This document shows positions 9,808-18,802 of a DNA stretch of 64,000 bases, piece by piece. This DNA comes from Barnesiella intestinihominis YIT 11860 (lineage in GTDB: Bacteria; Bacteroidota; Bacteroidia; Bacteroidales; Barnesiellaceae), in contig NZ_JH815204.1 of NCBI RefSeq assembly GCF_000296465.1, positions 186,001-250,000 of the forward strand. Direction: 5' to 3'. The notes under the pieces were generated by a model. That model made no database searches. It had not been told where the DNA came from and saw only the letters and a program-made list of their open reading frames with translations. The translations under genes and the position numbers were made by a program. Every line of letters starts with the position of its first letter. Positions within the stretch are counted from its first letter, which is position 1.

Positions 9808-11787
9808 ATGAAAAAAGTATTATCGATAGGACTTGCCATGCTGGCATTTTTCCCCATGTGCGTGGGGGCGAAAGAGTTGTTTGTGGATTCGCCGAATGGT
9901 AAAATATCGGTTACGGTGAGCATCGACTCCGTGATTGCGTGGAGTGCCTGTTTTGCCGATACCGAAATTATAGCTCCGTCTGAAATTTCGATGACCTTTC
10001 GGAATGGAGAGGCGATAGGCCGTAATCCTAGATTGAAAAAGTTTTCTGTCGAAAAGGTCGATGAGATTATCGATGCTGTTATTTATAAAAAGAGAGAGGT
10101 GATAGACCGATATAATGAATTGAAAATGCAATTTCGAAATTATAATTTGTACTTCCGAGCATATGACGATGGTGTGGCCTATCGTTGGGAGACAAATTTT
10201 AAATCGAAAGAGCCGGTAGCTGTGCAGTCTGAAAAAGCCGAGTTTTGTTTTGCCGGTGAAGACCACGATGTGACGGTAGGGTATGTGAGAGCCAATGAGA
10301 AAGATGTTTATTCTCAGTCTTTTGAAAATGAGTATCGAACGATTAATTTGAAAGGTATGTCTGATTTTTGGCCGGCTTTCGCTCCCATTCTCGTGGGGAT
10401 GCCTAACGGAATAAAGGTGGCGATTACCGATGCTGATTTGATCGACTACCCGGGAATGTTTTTGAAGAAGACGGGAGATACTCGATTGACGGGCGATTTT
10501 GCTCCTTTTGTAAAGAAAGAGGTTCAAGGAGGTCATAATAACCTGCAAGCTCTTGTCGAGGAAAGAGCCGATTATCTGGCGGAAACGACCGGAAAAAGGT
10601 TCTATCCGTGGAGAGCCGTGATTATAGCCGAGGAAGATAAAGACCTTTTGAACAGCGATATGGTGTATAAACTGGCGACACCTTGTCAAGTGGACGATGT
10701 TTCTTGGATAAAACCGGGCAAACTGGCATGGGATTATTGGTGCGCATGGAACATATATGGCGTAGATTTTAGAGCGGGAGTAAACACTGAAACTTATAAA
10801 TATTTTATTGACTTCGCTTCTGAAAATAAAATAGAATATGTGTTATTAGATGAAGGGTGGGCAATGAGTACCGATATTATGACTCCCGTAGAGGATATCG
10901 ATCTTCCCGAAATCATTGAATATGCGAAGCGGAAAAATGTCTCTATTTTGTTGTGGGCAGGGTGGTTGCCTTTGGACCAAAAGATGGACGAAGTGTTGAA
11001 ACACTATTCCGACCTTGGAGTGAAAGGTTTCAAGGTGGATTTCATGGATAGGGACGACCAACGTGTAGTGAATTTTTGCACACGGTTGGCGAAGAAAGCA
11101 GCTGAATATCATTTGCTTATTGATTTGCATGGGTGTTATAAGCCTACGGGATTACAGAGGACTTACCCGAATGTTATCAATTTTGAGGGCGTTTATGGTC
11201 TGGAATATTTGAAAGGGGATTATCCTGATATGCCTCGAAATGATGTGACCATACCTTATTTGAGGATGCTGGCTGGGCCGGTCGATTATACGCCGGGGGC
11301 GATGGTCAATGCTAACAGGGAAAGCTATAAAGGCATTTGGGGAACACCTATGAGTCAAGGTACACGTGCGCATCAAGTTGCTTTGTATGTAGTGTTTGAA
11401 GCTCCGTTGGTTATGATGGCCGATAGCCCTAACAATTATAGAAAAGAACAGGAGACAACCGATTATATAGCACAACTTCCTACGGTATTTGATGAAACCG
11501 TTTCCCTTGCAGGGAAAGTCGGTGAATATGCGGCGGTTGCGAGAAGGAAAGGCGATAAGTGGTATGTTGGAGCTATCACGAATTGGGATAAACGGGAAAT
11601 ATCTTTGGATTTCTCTTTTTTAAGCCAGGGATTGTGGAAAGCTGAAATTTTCAAGGACGGGATAAATGCCGACAGGAACGGGAACGATTACAAAATAGAG
11701 GAACAAAATATCGTGTCTGGGAAAAAATTGAAAGTAACGATGGCTCCGGGTGGAGGTTGGTCTGCCATAATTTCCCGAATCAATTGA
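9808..11787 (+). CDS. GH97 family glycosidase, probably retaining alpha-galactosidase type
   Basis: A 659-residue protein with a signal peptide (1 to about 21). The N-terminal beta-super-sandwich covers about 25-275, the TIM-barrel about 290-560, and a C-terminal beta domain follows. The barrel contains LAWDYWCAWNIYGVDF, YVLLDEGWA, and VKGFKVDFMDRDDQ, placing an Asp (411) where retaining GH97 enzymes have their nucleophile; inverting SusB-type enzymes lack an acidic residue there. INFEGVYGLE (460-466) supplies the candidate acid/base glutamates. Retaining members are alpha-galactosidases, so alpha-galactose cleavage is the best prediction, not proven. Ten base pairs separate it from the GH92 gene. 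Confidence 0.9.
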   Translation: MKKVLSIGLAMLAFFPMCVGAKELFVDSPNGKISVTVSIDSVIAWSACFADTEIIAPSEISMTFRNGEAIGRNPRLKKFSVEKVDEIIDAVIYKKREVIDRYNELKMQFRNYNLYFRAYDDGVAYRWETNFKSKEPVAVQSEKAEFCFAGEDHDVTVGYVRANEKDVYSQSFENEYRTINLKGMSDFWPAFAPILVGMPNGIKVAITDADLIDYPGMFLKKTGDTRLTGDFAPFVKKEVQGGHNNLQALVEERADYLAETTGKRFYPWRAVIIAEEDKDLLNSDMVYKLATPCQVDDVSWIKPGKLAWDYWCAWNIYGVDFRAGVNTETYKYFIDFASENKIEYVLLDEGWAMSTDIMTPVEDIDLPEIIEYAKRKNVSILLWAGWLPLDQKMDEVLKHYSDLGVKGFKVDFMDRDDQRVVNFCTRLAKKAAEYHLLIDLHGCYKPTGLQRTYPNVINFEGVYGLEYLKGDYPDMPRNDVTIPYLRMLAGPVDYTPGAMVNANRESYKGIWGTPMSQGTRAHQVALYVVFEAPLVMMADSPNNYRKEQETTDYIAQLPTVFDETVSLAGKVGEYAAVARRKGDKWYVGAITNWDKREISLDFSFLSQGLWKAEIFKDGINADRNGNDYKIEEQNIVSGKKLKVTMAPGGGWSAIISRIN

Positions 11788-11832
11788 ATGATTTTAATTA
11801 TTTAATATTAATCCTTAAAAATAAGATTTATC

Positions 11833-13938
11833 ATGAAAAAGGTAAAATTACTGATTTCGTCATTGAGTCTTGTTGCAATGAATGTATTTGCGACAGACGT
11901 GTATGTTACGGTTTCCGGAGCAGGAAATGGTAGTGGTAGTGATTGGGCTAATGCAAAAAACGACTTGGGAGAAGTTCTCTATAATGCTTCTGCCGGGACG
12001 ACGGTTCATGTCGGAGCCGGAGTTTATAAACCGACAGTAGATTACAAGGGTAATTCTACCGCACCCAATATAGAGAAGCGGTTTAAGTTGTCAGGCGGTG
12101 TTACGGTTTTAGGTGGTTATCCATCTACCGGTGGAGCGGAACGGAATGTACAAGAAAATGAGACTATATTAGATGGTGCTATTAATGATACCGATACGGT
12201 CTATACGATTGCTTATGGTTTATTGGGTGAGCAGGATATCGTAGTTGATGGCTTTATTTTCCGTCACGCTACGGGGCGGATGTCGGGACCTGATAACGAT
12301 TATATGGGCGATTTTTCTGGCGGTGCCGGGGCGATAGTTGTTTTGGGTGGTACTCCGATTCCCGATGCAACTTCTCCTGCTGGAAGTGGATTAACACTTA
12401 TAAATTGTGTATTTGATGGATTCAAAGCAAAATGGGGTGGTGCTATTAAGTTGCAGAAACCCGATCAGTCAGCAAATCCCAAATTAACTTTGACTAGTTG
12501 CTCGTTCTTTAATAATATAAGTGGCCAGAACGGGGGAGGAGTCCTCACCTATAATTGGGACGTAGATGTAGAAAACAGTACTTTCGAGGGAAATTTTGGA
12601 GGTAGTGGAGGTGCGATAGCATGTTTTGGAAGTATGATAGTCAATGCAACAGAAAGTACATTTAAAGGAAATTCATGTAGTAGTAATGGGGCTGGTATAT
12701 TATGTTATGCAGAAGAACAAGATGCCGGAAGTGAAATGACTGTTAGGAATTGTGATTTTATAGAGAACGATGGTTGGGACGGAGTCGGCGTTTATTCGAA
12801 TAAATCATCGAACTGTGTAGTAGAAGGTTGTACATTCGATAAAAATACAGGAGGTGGAGCTGGAGCCGTTCGTTTAGATGGTACGTTTACAATTACCGAC
12901 TGTGTTTTTAACGGCAATGAAATTAACGCTCATCCCGGAGGTTGGTTCGATGGAAGCGTAGGGGCTATAAGTAATTGTATATATACGAATAATAAAAGTG
13001 CAGCCGGGCAGAATGGAGTTATTTTTAAAGTTCAAATGGGTGAAGAAATAAATGTAACCAATTGCTATGCTACGGGAAATTCTGGAAAATCTATCGCCGG
13101 TATAGGTTGGGGATCGAGCGGTTTAATGAAAAATGTTTCCATTGTAAATAATACAGGCACAGCGATTGCTTTTCAGGGAGCAGCTTATACGTGTCAAAAT
13201 ATGACGATTAGTGGTAATTCCTCTCCGACGAATGGCGGTATTATTGATGGTAGTTGGGAAGGGGCTTCATCTATCAGTATCTATGACTGTACGATTGTAG
13301 GTAATTCTTCGGCTGATGGACAGAATGCCATGTATATATCGGGAGGAACTGCGACAATAGATTTTGATAATTGTATTTACGTGGAAAATGGAGATAAAGA
13401 TGCTGATTATGGTACTGTTTTTGGTTCTTTTGTGCGTAACTATTGTATTTGGGACGATACTCGATATGGTGAAGGCCGGTTCTATCCGTTGGATAGTCCA
13501 TTCACAGTTGGTACTTATTTAGCTCCTATTGCAGAAGTGGATGGGCAGTATGTTCATTTATTAACGGGTGAAAATAATCCTGCCGTAGGAAACGGATCTC
13601 CGAATTCTTCCAATACAGAAGACCAAACAGGAAGAATGCGCCCAGCATCCCCATCAATAGGAGCTGTTGAATATAGAGACGGGTCGGGTATCGATGCTGT
13701 GGAACAAACTCAGTTGAATGTGTATCCATCGGTGACTACTGGACAGTTGGTCGTAACGAATCCTTTTGCCGGAACAAGTACGCTTTGTGTTTATTCTATT
13801 GATGGATCATTGGTAAAAAGGATAAATTTAGGTATCGGAGATAATTTGTTGAACTTCTCTGATTTGGGAAATGGAACTTATCTTGTATCACTTCATAATG
13901 GGGCGACTGTGGTAACATCGCGTATAGTTAAGAGATAA
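11833..13938 (+). CDS. Parallel beta-helix surface protein with type IX secretion tail
   Basis: A 701-residue secreted protein with a signal peptide (1 to about 20). The central 550 residues are low-identity turns rich in Gly, Asn and Ser, with repeated GGAI/FxGN-type motifs (for example WGGAIKL, GQNGGGVL, FEGNFGGSGGAIACF, SNGAGILCY), resembling a right-handed beta-helix and Pmp-like repeats. The last ~75 residues (from VYPSVTTGQLVV to SRIVKR) form a type A sorting domain of the type IX secretion system, so the protein is probably exported to the surface. No catalytic motif is recognisable. It could be a polysaccharide lyase-like or adhesin/binding protein. Its position inside the glycan locus favours a carbohydrate-related role. 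Confidence 0.8.
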   Translation: MKKVKLLISSLSLVAMNVFATDVYVTVSGAGNGSGSDWANAKNDLGEVLYNASAGTTVHVGAGVYKPTVDYKGNSTAPNIEKRFKLSGGVTVLGGYPSTGGAERNVQENETILDGAINDTDTVYTIAYGLLGEQDIVVDGFIFRHATGRMSGPDNDYMGDFSGGAGAIVVLGGTPIPDATSPAGSGLTLINCVFDGFKAKWGGAIKLQKPDQSANPKLTLTSCSFFNNISGQNGGGVLTYNWDVDVENSTFEGNFGGSGGAIACFGSMIVNATESTFKGNSCSSNGAGILCYAEEQDAGSEMTVRNCDFIENDGWDGVGVYSNKSSNCVVEGCTFDKNTGGGAGAVRLDGTFTITDCVFNGNEINAHPGGWFDGSVGAISNCIYTNNKSAAGQNGVIFKVQMGEEINVTNCYATGNSGKSIAGIGWGSSGLMKNVSIVNNTGTAIAFQGAAYTCQNMTISGNSSPTNGGIIDGSWEGASSISIYDCTIVGNSSADGQNAMYISGGTATIDFDNCIYVENGDKDADYGTVFGSFVRNYCIWDDTRYGEGRFYPLDSPFTVGTYLAPIAEVDGQYVHLLTGENNPAVGNGSPNSSNTEDQTGRMRPASPSIGAVEYRDGSGIDAVEQTQLNVYPSVTTGQLVVTNPFAGTSTLCVYSIDGSLVKRINLGIGDNLLNFSDLGNGTYLVSLHNGATVVTSRIVKR

Positions 13939-13950
13939 GTTCGTTTTTGT

Positions 13951-13995
13951 AACCTGTGTCATTGAGTGAAAGTGTCTCTGTGACACAGGTTTTGT
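13951..13995 (+). terminator. Hairpin between the beta-helix and GH101-like genes
   Basis: An 11-bp perfect stem (AACCTGTGTCA / TGACACAGGTT) with a 19-nt loop is followed by TTGTATTTT. It probably reduces read-through from the upstream PUL genes into the GH101-like pair rather than isolating them fully. Confidence 0.65.
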
Positions 13996-14016
13996 ATTTT
14001 ATGTAATTGTTTAATT

Positions 14017-16275
14017 ATGAATAAATTGAAATTTATTGTAGTCGGCTTTTTTGTCGGGCTTTCGTTGTTTTTATCACAAGTTAATTCGGCTGGGCTAACA
14101 TACAATTATCCGTTATATCCTTATTCGAAAGATTTGTCTCAGACATTGACTTTTAAAGTCATGTTACGTTGTGCTCTTCCTGATCAAATATCCAATTTGG
14201 ATATGTCTTTGGTTGCTAATTATTTAAGGCAAATAGATTGTATTACAAGAGGAATTCCCAAGATCGTCGTGTTAGGAGGTTTCCAGCAGAATGGACATGA
14301 TCATACTTATCCGTGGTGGGCTCCGGTAGATGATAGTTTTACAGCTCCGGGTCGTAGGAAAGGGAAAGAAGCTTTGATATGGTTGATGGAAGAGGCTAAA
14401 AAATATAATACGACTTGTACTTTCCATGTGAACCCGTTTGATGCATATATGGATTCAGAAAAATGGAATTTTTATGAAGAAAATGACTTGTTGTGCAGAA
14501 ATACAGACGGTTCTTTGGTAAAGGGTGATATTTGGTGGGATCGCCAAAGCTATTTTGTCAATATGGTAAATGAATGGAATGCTGGGGTGACAAAGAAACG
14601 TATAGATGCATTTTTAAATGAATTACCTTTGGTTAAAGAAACCGGAGTTTTATATTTCGATAATTTGACTCAATATCCGGCCAGTCCTAAACATCGGGTG
14701 ACTCGTGCCGACCAGATAACTGCAATAAAAAAAGCTGCTGAATATTTAAAGGAACAGTATAATATACAGTTGATAGGAGAGTACGCAGATGTGAATTTGT
14801 ATGGGTTTGATTGTTTAGGTGTAACGTGGGATTGGAATGCCTCTTTAAATATCGATCAGATGGAGGTTCCAGCATATGTAGCTTGTGGAGGACGTAATAT
14901 ATGTCACGATGATTTATTAGGTGCTACTAATGATATCAGTAAACGGAGATTACAAGTTTTTGGTTCGAGTATCCAGTTAGAGGATATTCAATTTCAACAA
15001 GATGTTTCGAAAGTGGTAAGGGAGTTTACACATCATACTTTGCCCTATTTTTATATGAATCGTTTATTGAGACAAAATTTAAGCACAAATGGATATGAAA
15101 TGACTCTTTCTCTCTCGGATAGTGTGGATAGCAGATGGGAAGGTGATAATGTTCATAGACTATATCGGGATAGAAAACTCATGAAAGAAAATTATGATGT
15201 GTTTATTCCGGTATATTGGGTAAATCATCTTGAAATTATGGCGTATTCATATCAAGGAAGACGGGGTAAGTGGAGTTTGCCGAGAGAATGGAAAGGTATA
15301 GAGTCTGTTGATATATATGAGTTTAATTCTTCTTATTATGACCTTGAATTAAAAGATTCGAATATTGCAATTACAGATAATCAAATCGATTTGAATCTTG
15401 AAGCTGGAGTGGCCCAAATATTGGTCCCTGCTGGAACCGATGTTCATGACGGAACGATTTATGATAATCCGGCTTCTGGAGAGATCGATTTTTTAGGGGA
15501 AGATTATGAGACACAGGGGGATTGGAAAGACAAGTATGGCAGCCTTGGTTATGATGTATTCGGAGCGTCGAAAGTGTTGTCAGATGGTATTCAATTGGGA
15601 TATATAGGTGATAATCTCGATGTGTATAATACAAATAGTTCTCGTCGGATAGCATTACAGACTCCTGAGGAAGATGGGAAAAGAATAGAGGCGGTACGGA
15701 CATCGAAGTTACATCAGATAATCGATGTGCAAACGGCTGAAAAAAGAATGCTTTCGTTGTATATTGCCGATTATAAAGACAGAAATTGCCAAATGGTAGT
15801 TGATGTTATCGATGCCGTGACAAAGCGAATATTGCATTCAAAATTAATCAATTCGTTTCAGTCGGGAATATATCTGAGATATAATGTAAAGGGACATTTA
15901 CAGTTCCGGTTTACTCGTTTCTTTTATGATGGATACGGAAATCCCGATTATCCGGTATGTAGTGCAGTATTTATAGATGAAGAAGGGGTATCAGGTAAAG
16001 AGAATATTCGTTGGAAGGAGGATAATCTGAGGTGTTATCCTTCTGTATTTCGAGATGATTTGACAATCGAGGCTGATGTTTTTACTTCTCCAAAAGTACA
16101 TATCCAGATACATTCGATAGCAGGGAATTTATTATATGATAAGGTATTTGACGTTTCTGATAACCGAGTGCGGGTTTGTTTGGATAAAGGCGAATTGGGA
16201 AGTCAAAATGGAGTTTGCATTGTATCTCTTGTAACAGATAGGTCGGTTTTAAGGAAAAAGGTCGTATGTAGATAA
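14017..16275 (+). CDS. Divergent GH101-like (endo-alpha-GalNAcase-type) glycosidase with C-terminal sorting domain
   Basis: A 752-residue secreted protein (signal about 1-24). I do not recognise it as a close member of a named family. However, the segment order LGGFQQNGHDHTYP, ALIWLMEEAKKYNTTCTFHVNPFDAYMD (in two parts) and WWDRQSYFVNM closely parallels the GH101 catalytic barrel, where the equivalents are a GHDS..P motif, a K.YNT.FGVHVN motif and WxDQSYY. On that alignment Asp215 in VLYFDN would be the nucleophile and Glu255 in LIGEYAD the acid/base; the spacing of 40 residues compares with about 32 in GH101. Residues from about 665 resemble a type IX sorting tail (CYPSVFRDDLTIEA to KKVVCR). 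Substrate is inferred only: O-glycan core or a related alpha-linked sugar. The next gene is a paralogue. Confidence 0.6.
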   Translation: MNKLKFIVVGFFVGLSLFLSQVNSAGLTYNYPLYPYSKDLSQTLTFKVMLRCALPDQISNLDMSLVANYLRQIDCITRGIPKIVVLGGFQQNGHDHTYPWWAPVDDSFTAPGRRKGKEALIWLMEEAKKYNTTCTFHVNPFDAYMDSEKWNFYEENDLLCRNTDGSLVKGDIWWDRQSYFVNMVNEWNAGVTKKRIDAFLNELPLVKETGVLYFDNLTQYPASPKHRVTRADQITAIKKAAEYLKEQYNIQLIGEYADVNLYGFDCLGVTWDWNASLNIDQMEVPAYVACGGRNICHDDLLGATNDISKRRLQVFGSSIQLEDIQFQQDVSKVVREFTHHTLPYFYMNRLLRQNLSTNGYEMTLSLSDSVDSRWEGDNVHRLYRDRKLMKENYDVFIPVYWVNHLEIMAYSYQGRRGKWSLPREWKGIESVDIYEFNSSYYDLELKDSNIAITDNQIDLNLEAGVAQILVPAGTDVHDGTIYDNPASGEIDFLGEDYETQGDWKDKYGSLGYDVFGASKVLSDGIQLGYIGDNLDVYNTNSSRRIALQTPEEDGKRIEAVRTSKLHQIIDVQTAEKRMLSLYIADYKDRNCQMVVDVIDAVTKRILHSKLINSFQSGIYLRYNVKGHLQFRFTRFFYDGYGNPDYPVCSAVFIDEEGVSGKENIRWKEDNLRCYPSVFRDDLTIEADVFTSPKVHIQIHSIAGNLLYDKVFDVSDNRVRVCLDKGELGSQNGVCIVSLVTDRSVLRKKVVCR

Positions 16276-16349
16276 TCCTGTTTTTGGGGAATGAATTAGA
16301 TGTAGAATTATGCCAATTTTATAAATGATTAATTATTAAAATAAAAAAG

Positions 16350-18314
16350 ATGAAATCTGTAAAAATATTATTGTTGTCTTTACTGTTGTTATCACCCTTA
16401 TCGATGTACCCGATTGGGCTAGATTACCAGTATCCGCTTTATCCATATAAGAGAGATTTATCTCAAACTTTGACGTTTAAAATCATGTTACGATGTGCTT
16501 TGGAAAATGATCATCATAATTTGGATTTGGGGGCGGTCGCTAAATATTTGCAACAGATAGACTGCATTTCTCGTGGTCTACCCAAAGTTGTGATATTGGG
16601 TGGTTTTCAACAGGGAGGCCATGATCATACTTATCCATGGTGGATGCCAATTGATTCTACTTTGTACGCGCCTGGCGGATTAAAGGGGAAGGATGCTTTA
16701 TTATGGCTGATGAATGAAGCGAAGAAATATAATACAAATTGTACTTTCCATGTAAATCCATTTGACGCTTATATGGATTCGCCTATGTGGGATATGTATG
16801 TGAAGAAAGATTTGTTATGTCGAAATGCCGATGGATCTTTGGTGAAAGGCGATGTTTGGTGGAATCGTCAGAGCTATTTCGTCAATATGGTAAATGAATG
16901 GAATGCTGGGGTGACTAAGCAACGGATCGATGCTTTTATAGAACAAGTTCCTTTGGTTAAAGAAACCGGAGTACTATATTTCGATAATGAGACACAGTAT
17001 CCACCTAGTTTATATCATTATGTGACAAAAGAAGATCAGATATCGGCTATAAAGAAGGCTGCGGAGTATTTGAAAACCGAATATGGTATTCAGTTAATCG
17101 GTGAATATGCCGATACCAATCTTTATGGAGTGTGTTCGTTGGGTGTTACATGGGATTGGTGGGCTTCGTTGAATATTAATCAAATGGAAGTCGCTCCTTA
17201 TATTGCATGTGGTGGTAGAGACGGTACTCATGACGAGTTGTATGGGGGACAGATAGATTTAACAAAACGAAGATTTCAAGTTTTTGGGGCGAGTGTGCAA
17301 CTAGAAGATACTCAATTTCAGCGTGATCCATTCAAGGTTGCGAGAGAACTTTCACATCACACATATGTTTATTTTTATCTGAATCGATTGTTGAGATTAA
17401 AGTATGAGACTAGGGACACATTAGGGATAACATTGACTTTATCCGATAATGTTGTTAGTAAATGGGATAATGACAATGTTCATCGTTTATATAGAGATGG
17501 ATATTTGATGAAAGAAGGGCATGATGTATTTGTTCCTGTATTTTGGGTAAATCATCTCGAAATAATGGCTTATTCGGTAAAAGGAAGAACGGGGATATGG
17601 CATTTCCCGAGAGAATGGACCGGAATAGAAAAGGTCGATATTTATACGTTCAATGAGGATTTTACGGGGCTAAGATTATTGGAACAAGATAGAAAGATAA
17701 ATAAAAATCAAATTTACCTGTCGCAAGAACCAGATAGAGCTCAGATCATAGTTCCTGCTGGAACTGATATGACAGATAGATCGACTATTTATTCTAATCC
17801 GCCGTCGGGAACAGCGACGTTTATTTGTAAAGATGTTGAAACTCATGGCAATTGGAAGAGGAAGTATGGGAAAAAGGGATATGATATATTCGGCCATTCT
17901 TCAAAATTACCTAAAACTTGTATGCTGTCCTATATAGGTGATTCTCTTAAAGTGTTGGATAACAATAGTACTCGACCTGTCTCTTTGCAGAAAGTAGAAG
18001 GAAAAGGACGGATTGAAGCAGTTAGGACCTCGGTTCTTCATCAATTGATCGATGTTACTGTGGAGGAAAATACAAAAGTGTCGTTATATTTTGCAGATTA
18101 TAAGGAAAAAAATTGCCAGGAAGTGGTTGATGTGATAGATGTCAATACAAAAAGAATATTAGCATCTTATCTTCTTAATAATTTTGAAGAGGGAGTTTAT
18201 CTATCATTTGGTGTGTCGGGAAATGTTCAATTCCGGATTACTCGTTTCTTTTATGACCATTATGGAAATCCTGATTATCCAGTGTGCAGTGCTATCTTTT
18301 TCGATAAAGAATGA
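16350..18314 (+). CDS. Paralogue of the upstream GH101-like protein, lacking the sorting tail
   Basis: A 654-residue secreted protein (signal about 1-22) that aligns end to end with the first ~660 residues of the gene before it. It shares the GGFQQGGHDHTYPWW, CTFHVNPFDAYMDS, RQSYFVNMVNEWNAGVTK and GVTWDW blocks. Predicted catalytic residues are Asp212 (VLYFDN) and Glu252 (LIGEYAD), both retained. It ends at FFDKE, exactly where the paralogue begins its extra C-terminal domain, so it has no type IX sorting tail and would stay periplasmic or use another export route. Tandem duplication followed by loss or gain of the tail is inferred. Its stop codon overlaps the start of the decayed GH28 gene. 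Confidence 0.6.
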   Translation: MKSVKILLLSLLLLSPLSMYPIGLDYQYPLYPYKRDLSQTLTFKIMLRCALENDHHNLDLGAVAKYLQQIDCISRGLPKVVILGGFQQGGHDHTYPWWMPIDSTLYAPGGLKGKDALLWLMNEAKKYNTNCTFHVNPFDAYMDSPMWDMYVKKDLLCRNADGSLVKGDVWWNRQSYFVNMVNEWNAGVTKQRIDAFIEQVPLVKETGVLYFDNETQYPPSLYHYVTKEDQISAIKKAAEYLKTEYGIQLIGEYADTNLYGVCSLGVTWDWWASLNINQMEVAPYIACGGRDGTHDELYGGQIDLTKRRFQVFGASVQLEDTQFQRDPFKVARELSHHTYVYFYLNRLLRLKYETRDTLGITLTLSDNVVSKWDNDNVHRLYRDGYLMKEGHDVFVPVFWVNHLEIMAYSVKGRTGIWHFPREWTGIEKVDIYTFNEDFTGLRLLEQDRKINKNQIYLSQEPDRAQIIVPAGTDMTDRSTIYSNPPSGTATFICKDVETHGNWKRKYGKKGYDIFGHSSKLPKTCMLSYIGDSLKVLDNNSTRPVSLQKVEGKGRIEAVRTSVLHQLIDVTVEENTKVSLYFADYKEKNCQEVVDVIDVNTKRILASYLLNNFEEGVYLSFGVSGNVQFRITRFFYDHYGNPDYPVCSAIFFDKE

Positions 18315-18755
18315 ATGTTATGAAATCGGTTTGTGTTTATTTGTTTCCCTTGTTGGTTTTAACTTGTTATTCGCAAGAGAGAAGTAATGTTGGAGAATAT
18401 AATATATTGGATTATGGAGCAAAGAAGGATTCTTCGTTTCTTAGTAGTGAAGCTATTAATCAGGCAATAACAGATTGCTCTGCTAATGGAGGTGGACGTG
18501 TAGTGATTCCTGCTGGGAAATATAAATCGGGCACTATTTTAATGAAAGATTATGTTGAGTTGTATTTTGAACCGGGCTCTTATTTGTATGCCAGTATAGA
18601 TCCGAAAGATATTTGTCGTCAGCCTCAACCGGAGTATCGTTCAGAAAAAGAATAAGGTGGGTGTATGTTTCGATTTTGATACAGATAAAAAAGATGTATT
18701 GATGAAAGATGTTAAACAATATAGTATTGATAAAAATATAGATATAGAAGAATGA
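18311..18755 (+). pseudogene. Remnant of a GH28 (polygalacturonase-like) gene
   Basis: The frame starting at 18311 (or better at the Met at 18320) has a signal peptide and then YNILDYGAKKDSS, INQAITDCSANGGGRVVIP and YVELYFEPGSYLYAS. These are the N-terminal coils of a GH28 right-handed beta-helix. It stops at 18655 after only ~114 residues, whereas GH28 enzymes run to about 450 or more; the catalytic aspartate motifs are missing. From 18642 the +1 frame is open for 37 codons to a TGA at 18753-18755 (VGVCFDFDTDKKDVLMKD and on), compatible with a C-terminal remnant joined by an internal deletion. The first codon overlaps the stop of the GH101-like gene. No enzymatic activity is expected. Confidence 0.7.
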
Positions 18756-18802
18756 TATGTAGTTTATGTATTAAATTGTAATAAGACGATTAGATTTTGA
18801 AA

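Noticed and set aside
12460-13000. Possible CRISPR-like repetition in the beta-helix gene
   Set aside because: The periodicity is at the protein level (GGAI/FxGN turns); no near-identical DNA repeats with constant spacers are present. No CRISPR array was seen anywhere in the window.
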